DNA from: an uncultured Pelagibacteraceae bacterium
GTDB taxonomy: Bacteria; Pseudomonadota; Alphaproteobacteria; Pelagibacterales; Pelagibacteraceae
Assembly (NCBI GenBank): GCA_902524535.1
Contig: CABZDR010000001.1
Span: forward strand, 485,001 to 549,000
DNA length: 64,000 bases
Direction of reading: 5' to 3'
Shown here: piece by piece, positions 10,297-20,084 of the stretch
How the letters are laid out: each line of letters starts with the position of its first letter
Position numbering within the stretch: the first letter of the stretch is position 1
Position numbers and translations under genes: made by a program
The notes under the pieces: model-generated
Told to the model about the DNA's origin: nothing
Seen by the model: the letters and a program-made list of their open reading frames with translations, nothing else
Database searches by the model: none

Positions 10297-11097
10297 ATGC
10301 TTAAAAAAAGAGTAATTTTTACACTTCTATATAATGATGGTTTTTTTGCTCAAAGCAGAAATTTTAATTTACAAAATGTAGGAGATTTAGAGTGGTTAAA
10401 AAAGAATTACGATTTTAGAAAAATTTCTTATTATATCGATGAATTGATAATCTTAGATGTGTCTAGAAAAAAAAAATTTTCAAATCAATTTGTTGAAAGT
10501 ATTAAATTAATTTCAAAACAATGTTTTATTCCAATTACTGTAGGTGGTGGAATAAGAAACCTAAAACAAGCTAAAACATTATTTTTAAATGCATGTGACA
10601 AGGTATGCATCAATTCTAATCTTGAAAAAAAGCTTATTACTCAAATAGCAAATATTTATGGCCAACAATCAATTGTCGCAAGCTTAGATTTTAAAAAAAT
10701 AAAAAACAATTATTATTTTTTTACTAGTAATGGTTCAATAAAAAAAAAAGAAAGTTGTCGAAATTATTTGAGGAAAATTTTGAAATTACCAGTAGGTGAG
10801 ATCGTGGTAAATTCTATTGATAGAGATGGGACTGGAATAGGTTTAGATTTTGGTATTTTAAAATTTTTTCCAAAAAAAATTGATAAATCCTTAATTATAT
10901 CTGGTGGTGTAGGTAACTTTTCTCATTTGTACGATGGTTTAAAAAATAATAGAATAGATGCAGTTAATACTGCAAATTTATTAAATTTTTTAGGAGACGG
11001 TTTAAAAAAAACAAGAGAAATGTTGATAAAAAAAAAATTAAAATTACCAACATGGAATTCTAAGATTATTGAAAATTTAAATTTTTCAAACCAATGA
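10297..11097 (+). CDS. HisF-like cyclase-subunit paralog, probable ammonia-channel partner for sugar amidination
   Basis: ITVGGGIRNLKQA, ASLDFK, NSIDRDGTGIGLDF, IISGGVGN; adjacent to HisH and the amidotransferase. Confidence 0.85.
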   Translation: MLKKRVIFTLLYNDGFFAQSRNFNLQNVGDLEWLKKNYDFRKISYYIDELIILDVSRKKKFSNQFVESIKLISKQCFIPITVGGGIRNLKQAKTLFLNACDKVCINSNLEKKLITQIANIYGQQSIVASLDFKKIKNNYYFFTSNGSIKKKESCRNYLRKILKLPVGEIVVNSIDRDGTGIGLDFGILKFFPKKIDKSLIISGGVGNFSHLYDGLKNNRIDAVNTANLLNFLGDGLKKTREMLIKKKLKLPTWNSKIIENLNFSNQ

Positions 11098-11216
11098 AAT
11101 TAAAAAATTTTAAAGAATATTTAATTAAAGACACTGAAACAACTATCACATTTTTAATTAAACTTGAAAATTTATTTGATTATGGTTTTAAAGAGAAATA
11201 TTTTAAAAAAAATTAG
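11094..11216 (+). CDS. 40-aa micro-ORF, function unknown (possible remnant)
   Basis: My translation: MKLKNFKEYLIKDTETTITFLIKLENLFDYGFKEKYFKKN*; ATGA overlap with the HisF-like stop; below the ORF-track length cut-off. Confidence 0.4.
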   Translation: MKLKNFKEYLIKDTETTITFLIKLENLFDYGFKEKYFKKN

Positions 11217-11217
11217 A

Positions 11218-11955
11218 ATGCTAAATTTGTCCAAAAAGGTCTGTCTAATAACTGGTTGTAACGGTTATTTAGGTAAATCAATTTGTCAGTTATTTAAAAA
11301 ATTAGGAGCAACAGTTATAGGTATTGATATCATCAATAAAAAAAATGACAATTTAGACAATTTTTTTAAAGTTGATCTAAATAATAAAAATCAAATAGAC
11401 ACTTTAATTAAAAAGATGAAAAAAATAAAAAAGATTGACGTGTTGGTTAACAACGCTGCTTTTTTAGCAAACAGCAAGACTAAAAATATAAAAGAGAAAA
11501 AATTATTTTATAATCACAAATATGAAAATTTGAATCTGACTAACACAATATATTTAACTAATTGCGTTATTCCATTTTTAAGAAAATCAAAAAATGGATC
11601 TATTGTAAATATTTGCTCAATTTATGCTTCTTTAGCCTATGATTATAATCTTTATAAAAATACAAATATGAAACCCTCACTTGCTTATGGAGTGAGTAAG
11701 GCTGGTTTAAAACATTATTCAAAAATTTTAGCGAGTATAGTTTCCCCAAAAATTAGAGTTAACTCTATTTCTCCGGGCGGCATTTTAAGAGGACAACCAA
11801 AAAAATTTATTTCTAAATATTTGAGCAAAACACCGATATCCAGAATGGCTAAAGAAAAAGATATATCAAACGTAGTTGCCTTTTTTGCTAGCGATTATTC
11901 AATTTATATTACAGGACAAGACTTGATTGTAGACGGAGGCTATTCTATTTCTTAA
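11218..11955 (+). CDS. Short-chain dehydrogenase/reductase (ORF track start 11164; likely start 11218)
   Basis: VCLITGCNGYLGKSIC, NNAA, YGVSKAGLKHYSK, NSISPGGI, DGGYSIS. Confidence 0.8.
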   Translation: MLNLSKKVCLITGCNGYLGKSICQLFKKLGATVIGIDIINKKNDNLDNFFKVDLNNKNQIDTLIKKMKKIKKIDVLVNNAAFLANSKTKNIKEKKLFYNHKYENLNLTNTIYLTNCVIPFLRKSKNGSIVNICSIYASLAYDYNLYKNTNMKPSLAYGVSKAGLKHYSKILASIVSPKIRVNSISPGGILRGQPKKFISKYLSKTPISRMAKEKDISNVVAFFASDYSIYITGQDLIVDGGYSIS

Positions 11956-12079
11956 TAGAGAATTGATGAAAAAAAAAGTTATGTATTTTTTTTCAAACTA
12001 TTTTGTTAACAATGGTTCCCAAGTTGTCTTGAAATGTACAAAAAACATTATACTAATCTTTTAAAATTAAGGATACTTA

Positions 12080-13459
12080 TTGAATATTTATATTAACATT
12101 GAAATTTCTGTTCGAGAGCTTGATGGTAAACTTCTATTAGGAACAATTGCGGCTGCAAGAGGTCATAATGTTATTATTTCCGATATGAGCGGTATCGATA
12201 GAGGATTACGAAATAAGTTTTTTGCACCAGGAATTTTTCATAGCAAGTGCATTACTCCGTTCGATGCTAAAATTAATGCCCACCAAACTATGATAAATAA
12301 TGGCTTTGTTATCACAAGTCTTGATGAGGAAGCTAATTTACAGATGACAGGATATGATGAATTTTCAAAAAGTAGATATTCTGAAAAAACTATTGGACAA
12401 TCCTCAGCTGTATTTTGCTGGGGAAAAGAAGATTTAAAAATGTTAAAACAAATTTATCCAAAACATGCATCAAAAATACACATGACTTGCTCTCCACGAG
12501 TTGATCTTTGGAGATCATTTTTTAATGATTATTGGGGAAAGCCTAATGGTATGCCAAAAAAGCCCTTTTTACTGATATCATCAAATACGGCTTATGCTAA
12601 TCCTATTAAGCCTTTTTACGAAAATATTAATTTTACTGATAAAGCAGGCTATTACAAACGTGAACCAAAATTATTTGAGCAAGATTTTGGTAATGCATCT
12701 GAAGATTATCTTAAAATGTATTATTTTATAAAAGCTATCAAATATCTTTCTAAAAATAATAATGGTTACGATATTGTTTTGCGCCCACACCCTAGCGAGA
12801 ATATTGAATCTTGGAAAGTTTTTTTAAAAGGAATACCGAATGTTCATGTAATTCAGGAGGGTGCAATAACACCTTGGGTAAACAAATCATTTGCTGTGAT
12901 GCATAATGGTTGCACTACTGGTTTTGAGGCAATTGTTTCAAATAAACCCTTAATAACCTACGTTCCTTTCAAACAAAATTACAGTACAGTTTTATCTAAT
13001 CAGCTTGGTTCACGCGTTGAAACTTTAGAAGAACTTTTAAAAACAGTTAATGATTTATTTTCTTTAAATAAAGAAGGTAATGATAAAAATATAAATAAAA
13101 CTATGCCAAACCTAATTATGGATAAGCTAAATCTTGACGATGAGTTGGCAGCAGAAAAAATAGTGAAAATATGGGAAAGTTTAAGTAGAGATGGTTTATC
13201 AAAAACTTCAAATTTTAGTGCTTTCCAATTACTTAATAAGTTAGTCGAATTTAGAGATTCAATTGGTTTTTTCCTAAGAAAAATTTTCCCTGAGAGATTT
13301 AGTCGTTTTAGAAAAGATCTTAAATTTGAGCCACTTGAAAGAAATGATATTTATAATCGGGTAAATAAACTTCAAGGAATACTTGGAATTCAAGAGAAGG
13401 TCGAATGTAAACTTCTTGCCAAAAGAACAATATTAATTAAACCAAATAATTTAACATAA
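12080..13459 (+). CDS. Surface carbohydrate biosynthesis protein (GT-B-like)
   Basis: MNIYINIEISVRELDGKLLLGTIAAARGHNV start and RPHPSE...VMHNGCTTGFEAI motifs; TTG start. Confidence 0.65.
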   Translation: MNIYINIEISVRELDGKLLLGTIAAARGHNVIISDMSGIDRGLRNKFFAPGIFHSKCITPFDAKINAHQTMINNGFVITSLDEEANLQMTGYDEFSKSRYSEKTIGQSSAVFCWGKEDLKMLKQIYPKHASKIHMTCSPRVDLWRSFFNDYWGKPNGMPKKPFLLISSNTAYANPIKPFYENINFTDKAGYYKREPKLFEQDFGNASEDYLKMYYFIKAIKYLSKNNNGYDIVLRPHPSENIESWKVFLKGIPNVHVIQEGAITPWVNKSFAVMHNGCTTGFEAIVSNKPLITYVPFKQNYSTVLSNQLGSRVETLEELLKTVNDLFSLNKEGNDKNINKTMPNLIMDKLNLDDELAAEKIVKIWESLSRDGLSKTSNFSAFQLLNKLVEFRDSIGFFLRKIFPERFSRFRKDLKFEPLERNDIYNRVNKLQGILGIQEKVECKLLAKRTILIKPNNLT

Positions 13460-13461
13460 AT

Positions 13462-15195
13462 ATGTATCTTTTAGGAATTCATGATGGTCATAATGCATCA
13501 GCCGCTTTAATGAAAGATGGGGAAATTATAGATGCTATACAAGAGGAGAGATTCAATAAAATTAAAAATTTTGGTGGCTTTCCTGAAAATTCAATTTCTT
13601 ATATTTTAAAAAAAAATGATTTAAATATAGATCAGATTGATAGATTTGTATTTGGAGGTTTATTATCAAATGCTGAGGGTCAAGAGAATAGAGAAAGAGT
13701 TTTGACTAAATATAAGAATAATTTTTACAATAAGCATTCATTTTTTCAATTTCTGAAAAAAAAACTTATTATTTTTTTTCCGCAGTTTCTATTAAATATT
13801 AGAAAGAATTTGAAAATAAAGTTATTACAAAAAAAAAGAATTAAAAATTTGTTATCCAAAGGTGTTAGTCTCAAAAAAATTGATTTTATAGATCATCATC
13901 TTTGTCATGCCTCAACAGCTGCATATGGATCAGGTAATAAAAAAGATACTTTAGTTATTACTCTTGACTCGACAGGAGACTTTTCTTCTGGATCTGTGAG
14001 TATTTTCAAAAATCATAATTTAAAAAAATTTCTGGATATACATTCAGATGACTCTATTGGTAGGTTATATAGTTACGTAACGTATTATTTAGGGATGGTT
14101 CCTCTTGAACATGAATATAAAATTATGGGGTTGGCTCCATACGCAGAAAATTCAATTCGCTCAAAAGAAATATCAAAGTTTTTTAGAGACATGTATTACT
14201 TCGAAAACGAAATCTCGTTTAAAATATCTAAAAAAATTTGGTCTGCAAAAAATTTGGGTAAATACATATTACTAGGATTGAAACAAAAAAGATTTGACAA
14301 TATTTCATCTGGTCTCCAAATATTTTTGGAGGAATTTATTTGTGAATGGATAGAAAAATTAGTCAAACATACTAACATAAGAGATTTAGCTTTAAGTGGA
14401 GGTGTTTTTATGAACGTGAAATTAAATAAAAAAATTTCTGAATTAAAATGTATTGATAGTGTTTTTGTATACCCATCATGTGGAGATGAAACTAATTCTA
14501 TTGGTGCTTTATATAGAAAATATTTTGAATTAACTGCAAAACTCCCAAAAAAACTGAACTCCTTTTATCTAGGAAATAGCTATAAAAATGAGGATATTAA
14601 AGAACAATATGAGAAATTTAAGTTTCAAAATTTTGAAACTAAAATTTGTTACTATGAAAATATAGAGGAAAAAATAGCTAAATTGATATTTGAAAACAAT
14701 ATAGTAGCTAGATTTAAAGGAAGAATGGAATTCGGAGCTAGATCACTAGGTAATAGAGCAATTTTATGTAATCCAAAAGACATTAGTTTAGTAAAAGAAA
14801 TAAATTATATTATAAAAAATAGGGATTTCTGGATGCCATTTGCTCCATCTCTTGTTAATGATAAAAAATATTTAGTTAACCCAAAAAATGTAAACATGGA
14901 GTTTATGATGATCGCTACAAACTTTAAGAGCGATTTTGAAAATTTATTCATTGGAGTATCACACCCTTATGACTCTAGTTGTAGACCAAATGTTGTAAAT
15001 GAAAATTCAAATTATGATTATTACAAATTAATTAAATATTATGAAGATTTATCGAAACACAGTATTATATTAAATACTTCTTTCAATCTTCATGGATTGC
15101 CTATTGTTTGTGAGCCAAGTGATGCATTTTATGTTTTAGATAACTCAGGCTTGAAATATTTAGCGATAGAAAATTATTTAATAGAAAAAACTTAA
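13462..15195 (+). CDS. Carbamoyltransferase, NodU/CmcH family (copy 2)
   Basis: LLGIHDGHNASAALM, DHHLCHASTAAY, EYKIMGLAPYA, FGARSLGNRAI, RDFWMPFA. Confidence 0.9.
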   Translation: MYLLGIHDGHNASAALMKDGEIIDAIQEERFNKIKNFGGFPENSISYILKKNDLNIDQIDRFVFGGLLSNAEGQENRERVLTKYKNNFYNKHSFFQFLKKKLIIFFPQFLLNIRKNLKIKLLQKKRIKNLLSKGVSLKKIDFIDHHLCHASTAAYGSGNKKDTLVITLDSTGDFSSGSVSIFKNHNLKKFLDIHSDDSIGRLYSYVTYYLGMVPLEHEYKIMGLAPYAENSIRSKEISKFFRDMYYFENEISFKISKKIWSAKNLGKYILLGLKQKRFDNISSGLQIFLEEFICEWIEKLVKHTNIRDLALSGGVFMNVKLNKKISELKCIDSVFVYPSCGDETNSIGALYRKYFELTAKLPKKLNSFYLGNSYKNEDIKEQYEKFKFQNFETKICYYENIEEKIAKLIFENNIVARFKGRMEFGARSLGNRAILCNPKDISLVKEINYIIKNRDFWMPFAPSLVNDKKYLVNPKNVNMEFMMIATNFKSDFENLFIGVSHPYDSSCRPNVVNENSNYDYYKLIKYYEDLSKHSIILNTSFNLHGLPIVCEPSDAFYVLDNSGLKYLAIENYLIEKT

Positions 15196-16988
15196 TGGAA
15201 AATTTTAAAAAACTTTTATACCTTTTAACACCTCATGAGACTAAACAAGCCTTATATCTTCTTGTTATGATGCTTTTGATGGCATTATTAGAAATGATAG
15301 GTGTATTATCTATTTTGCCATTTATGGCAATCTTAGTCAATACAGATCTAATAGAAACTAATATAGTTTTAAATTATGCTTTTCAGAAATCGAGCATATT
15401 TGGTGTAGAGACAAATCAAGAGTTTTTATTCTTATTAGGAATTATTTTTTTTTTAATATTGATTACTTCATTGGCTTTTAAGTTTCTTACAGTTTATACT
15501 CAGTTTCGTTTCACTTCTTCACTAAATTATACCCTAGCAAAGCGATTAGTTGCAGGTTATCTAAATCAACCTTATAGTTGGTTTTTAAGTCGTCATAGTG
15601 CTGACCTTGGAAAAACAATACTCTCAGAGGTAAGTTTAGTTGTCAATCAAGGTTTGAATCCTACTTTAGACTTAATAAGACAAAGTGTTGTTACCTTTGC
15701 AATCATGATGGTGCTAATTTTTGTGGATGTAAAATTAACACTTATAGTAATTTTAACGCTGAGTCTAATTTACGGTCTAATCTATTTTTCCATCAGAGAT
15801 TTTATTCAAAAAATTGGTCAAAAGCGTTTAGATGCTAATCAGTGGATATTTACGTCAACAAATGAAGCTTTTAGTGCCACAAAAGAAATAAAAGTAAGTG
15901 GCCTCGAGGAGGAATATATAAAGCGATTTTCTTCACCGGCAAAAAATCTATCTAAAATACAAGCCTTGGCTGGAATCATTAGTCAGTCCCCACGCTTCGC
16001 TTTAGAGGCAATTTCATTTGGGGGAATGTTGTTGGTGGTACTTTATCTAATGGCCAAAAGTTCAAACTTCGTAAATGTTGTGCCTGTAATTGCGCTATAT
16101 GCCTTTGCTGGTTATAGACTTATACCCGCAATACAACAAATTTATGTTTCCACGACATTGCTGAGGTTCGTTGGTCCAGCCATCGATAATTTACAAAAAG
16201 ATTTCAAAAGTATGCAAATACCCTCTTTAGAGAAAAATTCAGAGGTTTTACCATTAAAAAAAAATATTATTTTAAGAAACATTCATTATTATTATCCTAA
16301 CGCATCTCAAAAAGCTTTAAAGGATATTGATTTTACTATCCCAGCTCATTCAAGTATAGGTATTGTTGGAGCTACTGGAAGTGGCAAAACTACAACTGTA
16401 GACATAATTCTGGGTTTACTTGAACCTCATAAAGGATCTTTAGAAATTGATGGAACAATAATTAAAAAAGACAATCTTAAGTCTTGGCAACGTTCAATTG
16501 GATACGTTCCACAACATATTTTTTTAGCTGATGATACAATTGCCGCTAATATCGCCTTTGGCATAGATCCTAAAAAAATTGATTATGAGGCAGTTGAACG
16601 ATCTGCGAAAACTGCTAAATTACACGAATTTGTTTGTAACGACTTACCTCAAAAATATAATACCACTATTGGAGAACGAGGAGTCAGATTATCTGGAGGT
16701 CAAAGACAACGTGTTGGAATCGCTAGAGCTCTATATCATAATCCACAAGTATTAATTTTAGATGAAGCCACTAGCGCCCTAGATAATAATACTGAAAAAC
16801 AACTAATGAATGAAATAAAAAAATTAGGCAAAGATATCACAATAGTTATGATTGCCCATCGCTTAAGTACTATTAAAGAATGTAATTCAATTATTTTATT
16901 GGAAAAAGGAAAACTTAAAGGACAAGGTACATTTGAAGAATTGTCTAAAACAAATGAAAATTTTAGATCGATGTTAAATTATAAATAA
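15195..16988 (+). CDS. ABC transporter, fused permease and ATP-binding protein (MsbA/PglK-like exporter)
   Basis: N-terminal TM region; Walker A GATGSGKTT; signature LSGGQRQR; Walker B VLILDEATSALD. Confidence 0.9.
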   Translation: MENFKKLLYLLTPHETKQALYLLVMMLLMALLEMIGVLSILPFMAILVNTDLIETNIVLNYAFQKSSIFGVETNQEFLFLLGIIFFLILITSLAFKFLTVYTQFRFTSSLNYTLAKRLVAGYLNQPYSWFLSRHSADLGKTILSEVSLVVNQGLNPTLDLIRQSVVTFAIMMVLIFVDVKLTLIVILTLSLIYGLIYFSIRDFIQKIGQKRLDANQWIFTSTNEAFSATKEIKVSGLEEEYIKRFSSPAKNLSKIQALAGIISQSPRFALEAISFGGMLLVVLYLMAKSSNFVNVVPVIALYAFAGYRLIPAIQQIYVSTTLLRFVGPAIDNLQKDFKSMQIPSLEKNSEVLPLKKNIILRNIHYYYPNASQKALKDIDFTIPAHSSIGIVGATGSGKTTTVDIILGLLEPHKGSLEIDGTIIKKDNLKSWQRSIGYVPQHIFLADDTIAANIAFGIDPKKIDYEAVERSAKTAKLHEFVCNDLPQKYNTTIGERGVRLSGGQRQRVGIARALYHNPQVLILDEATSALDNNTEKQLMNEIKKLGKDITIVMIAHRLSTIKECNSIILLEKGKLKGQGTFEELSKTNENFRSMLNYK

Positions 16989-16993
16989 TTGTA

Positions 16994-18481
16994 TTATTTT
17001 TCTTTTAAACATCCGATCAAATAATTAGTTATTTGAACATTATTTAACCCTTCTGTTAAATTTTTTTCACACTTAATATTATTCTTAATAAGATTAAAAA
17101 TTTTATTTCTTTTTCCATACTTTTTTTCTGAGAGTATTGACATTTGCCAATTATGATCTGATTGAAAAATTACCAAAGCATTTTTATCTGTTTCTTCAAT
17201 AAAATTTATTATGTTTGTGATTTTTTTTATGACACACAAATATGAATTTTTATATCCTTCAAAGTTAGTCTTGCCGGGAAATTTTTTATAATCACAGTTT
17301 TTATCATGTCTATAAGGCCAATGAGGGTGCATATGATGTATAAAATAAAATATCGAATTTTTTTTCTGATAATTTTGACTAAGAATTAGAAATTTTTTCA
17401 ATTTGCCTATTGCATCACCTCTATCATTAATCTGTAAATTTTTCTGTATAATTTCAGTTTCAGTTAACTTATTAAAAATTTGAGTTAAGGGAGTTTTTTT
17501 TAAAAATGACTGAACAATATACCAGTCAATATACTCCTCTTTCTTATTGCTTAAACAATATCTATAGTTATACCTAGAGCAATCTGCAAAATTATTTCCA
17601 ATCCATTTAAATTCATAACCTAAATTTTCTAATTTCGAAATTAAAATAGGATTATATTGTTTTTTTAAAAGACCTGGAAAAGTTTTATAAATTCCAGGTT
17701 TATATTCATTCTTTTTTTCCTTTTTATAATCAATATAAATCTCTTCTTCTAAAAAAAATAAAGATGTTAAAGTTGCAACGGTATCGGGGTAAAGGTTTAG
17801 AGTATTTTTAAAGTATTTATATTTTTTTTCATCATAAAAATTTTTAAAATCTGATAAGTTTATCTTATAGTAATTTTCAAATTCATTTAATGGCATCATA
17901 GCGTCGAGTACAAAAAAATAAATATTAGGTTTTTTTGTATTGTCACTCTGAACCTTTTTATCTTGTTCAAATAATTCTATGACTTTTTTTTTGGAGTATA
18001 ATTCAGTAGTTAATTGCAGAGCTGAAAAAAAAAAATTTAAACTTAAAAAAATTATAAAAAAATTTGAAATGATTATTTTTTTTTTTATAAAAATATAAAA
18101 TAAATAAGTTAAAATTAATATAAAAACTAACGCAATTTCCGAAGAATATTTGGCTGATATATTTATTATATTAAAAAAGAGATTTATGTTAGATTTTAGA
18201 AAATTATGTTGAAATAATATCCATATAAAAATTGAAATGAATGATACTAATGAATATCCTGTCAACGGTGAAAAAAAAACAAAGATTAAGTAAATAAAAA
18301 ATATTACAAAAAAATATATAGCTAATAAAATTATAAAATTATTATTAAATATAAAATCCAACTCATCCAAATTGGCGTTAACAAAATCTATCCATGGAAC
18401 CAAAGTCAAAGTTAAGAGAATTAATACTAAAAAAATTTTTTTTAAGTATTTATTGAAATTTTCGACCTTTGATATATTCAT
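16994..18481 (-). CDS. Membrane protein with C-terminal sulfatase/alkaline-phosphatase-superfamily-like domain
   Basis: Hydrophobic N-terminal half, then NIYFFVLDAM, TVATLTSLF, ALVIFQSDHNW. Confidence 0.55.
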   Translation of the reverse strand: MNISKVENFNKYLKKIFLVLILLTLTLVPWIDFVNANLDELDFIFNNNFIILLAIYFFVIFFIYLIFVFFSPLTGYSLVSFISIFIWILFQHNFLKSNINLFFNIINISAKYSSEIALVFILILTYLFYIFIKKKIIISNFFIIFLSLNFFFSALQLTTELYSKKKVIELFEQDKKVQSDNTKKPNIYFFVLDAMMPLNEFENYYKINLSDFKNFYDEKKYKYFKNTLNLYPDTVATLTSLFFLEEEIYIDYKKEKKNEYKPGIYKTFPGLLKKQYNPILISKLENLGYEFKWIGNNFADCSRYNYRYCLSNKKEEYIDWYIVQSFLKKTPLTQIFNKLTETEIIQKNLQINDRGDAIGKLKKFLILSQNYQKKNSIFYFIHHMHPHWPYRHDKNCDYKKFPGKTNFEGYKNSYLCVIKKITNIINFIEETDKNALVIFQSDHNWQMSILSEKKYGKRNKIFNLIKNNIKCEKNLTEGLNNVQITNYLIGCLKEK

Positions 18482-18487
18482 TTATTT

Positions 18488-18715
18488 GTGAAAAAAATTT
18501 TAATCTTTTTTACTTATAATATTATAGCAATTTTCTTAATTGTTTCTAATGCTTATGCATATTTAGATCCTGGAACTGGAAGTTTTATTCTTCAAGCCAT
18601 AATTGGTTTTTTAGCAGCTGTTTCAGCTGGTTTTTTATATTATTGGACAAAGGTGAAAAATTTTTTCTTAAAATTATTTAAGAAAAAAAATAATGACGAG
18701 AAAACTGATATTTGA
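18488..18715 (+). CDS. Small membrane protein with YLDPGTGS motif
   Basis: 75-aa ORF: signal/TM segment, AYLDPGTGSFILQAIIGFLAAVSAGFLYYW and basic tail; GTG start. Confidence 0.65.
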   Translation: MKKILIFFTYNIIAIFLIVSNAYAYLDPGTGSFILQAIIGFLAAVSAGFLYYWTKVKNFFLKLFKKKNNDEKTDI

Positions 18716-20084
18716 TGATGGATCATTTAGAGATCCAGACGCAAGAGTAGTTCATTACAATGATACAATTTATAGAATTGTTTATCATAATGGATTTAAG
18801 AAATTTGATTTAATAAAAAAACTTTTAAAGGATGAGGCAATTTCAAAATACTTAATTGAAACAAAAGAAGTAGACCAGCAAGAGTTAGATTCCTTAGAAT
18901 TTGAAAATCAAAAAGATATAAAAGTTTTCAAACATAAAAAAGTTGATTTCATTTCATATCCTTATGAATGGAGTTTTCATAGATTAAAAGATGCTGCACT
19001 ACATCACCTTAATTTACACATTAGTCTTCTTAAAAAAGATGCAACATTGATTGACGCATACAGTTATAATATTCAATTTAATAATTATTCTCCTATATTT
19101 ATTGACCTTACTTCAATAAAAGAATACTCCGAGGGTGAATTTTGGAGTGGACATAAACAGTTCTGTGAAAGTTTTTTAAATCCTCTCGTTCTAAAATCAA
19201 AGCTTGGAATAAATTTCAATAATTGGTTTAAAGGAAATTTAGAGGGAATTGATACTGGTGAATTATCAAAATTGTTAAAATTTAGACATATATTTTCATG
19301 GAATATTTTTTATAATATTTTTCTTCTTAATTATTTTGAAAAAAAATACAAAAAAAAAGGAAATTTAAATATTACAAAAAACAAAAAATTAAAAAAAAAC
19401 TATTACATATCTATTCTAACAAATTTAAAGAGTTTTATAACTAATTTAAAACCCAAAAAAGAGTCAACAGTATGGGGGGAGTATTCAAGAGATAATACAT
19501 ATAATGATGAGGAGAAAAAAAATAAATATGAATTTATTTCAAGTTATTTTAATAAAACTAAATTTAATAGAGTTTTGGATTTAGGTTGCAATAATGGAGA
19601 ATATTCTAAATTAGCGATACAATCAGGTTGTAAGGGTGTTGTTGGTTTAGATTATGATCTTAATGCTATTGATGAAGCTTATTTGATTTCAAAAAAAGAA
19701 AGATTAAATTTTTTACCTTTATATTTTGATGTTTCAAATCCAAGTTCTAACATTGGATGGCATCAAAAGGAACGAAAAGGTTTTATGGAAAGAGTAAACT
19801 TTGACTTTGTATTGGCCCTAGCGTTTGAACATCATTTGGCTATAGCAAAAAATATTCCATTAGAAGATGTGATAAACTGGATAACATCCTTAGCATCAAA
19901 AGGTATAATAGAATTTGTTCCCAAAAATGATGTTACTATACAATCAATGATAAAATTAAAAGGTGATATCTTTCCAAATTATAATTTAGAAAATTTTAAA
20001 AATTTCCTATCCAAAAAGACAAAAATAACTTCAGAAAAAATTGTTAGTAAATCTGGCAGAACTTTATTTTCTTTTGAAAAATAA
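18693..20084 (+). CDS. Class I SAM-dependent methyltransferase
   Basis: VLDLGCNNGEYSKLA motif; overlaps the upstream small ORF by 23 nt. Confidence 0.75.
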   Translation: MTRKLIFDDGSFRDPDARVVHYNDTIYRIVYHNGFKKFDLIKKLLKDEAISKYLIETKEVDQQELDSLEFENQKDIKVFKHKKVDFISYPYEWSFHRLKDAALHHLNLHISLLKKDATLIDAYSYNIQFNNYSPIFIDLTSIKEYSEGEFWSGHKQFCESFLNPLVLKSKLGINFNNWFKGNLEGIDTGELSKLLKFRHIFSWNIFYNIFLLNYFEKKYKKKGNLNITKNKKLKKNYYISILTNLKSFITNLKPKKESTVWGEYSRDNTYNDEEKKNKYEFISSYFNKTKFNRVLDLGCNNGEYSKLAIQSGCKGVVGLDYDLNAIDEAYLISKKERLNFLPLYFDVSNPSSNIGWHQKERKGFMERVNFDFVLALAFEHHLAIAKNIPLEDVINWITSLASKGIIEFVPKNDVTIQSMIKLKGDIFPNYNLENFKNFLSKKTKITSEKIVSKSGRTLFSFEK

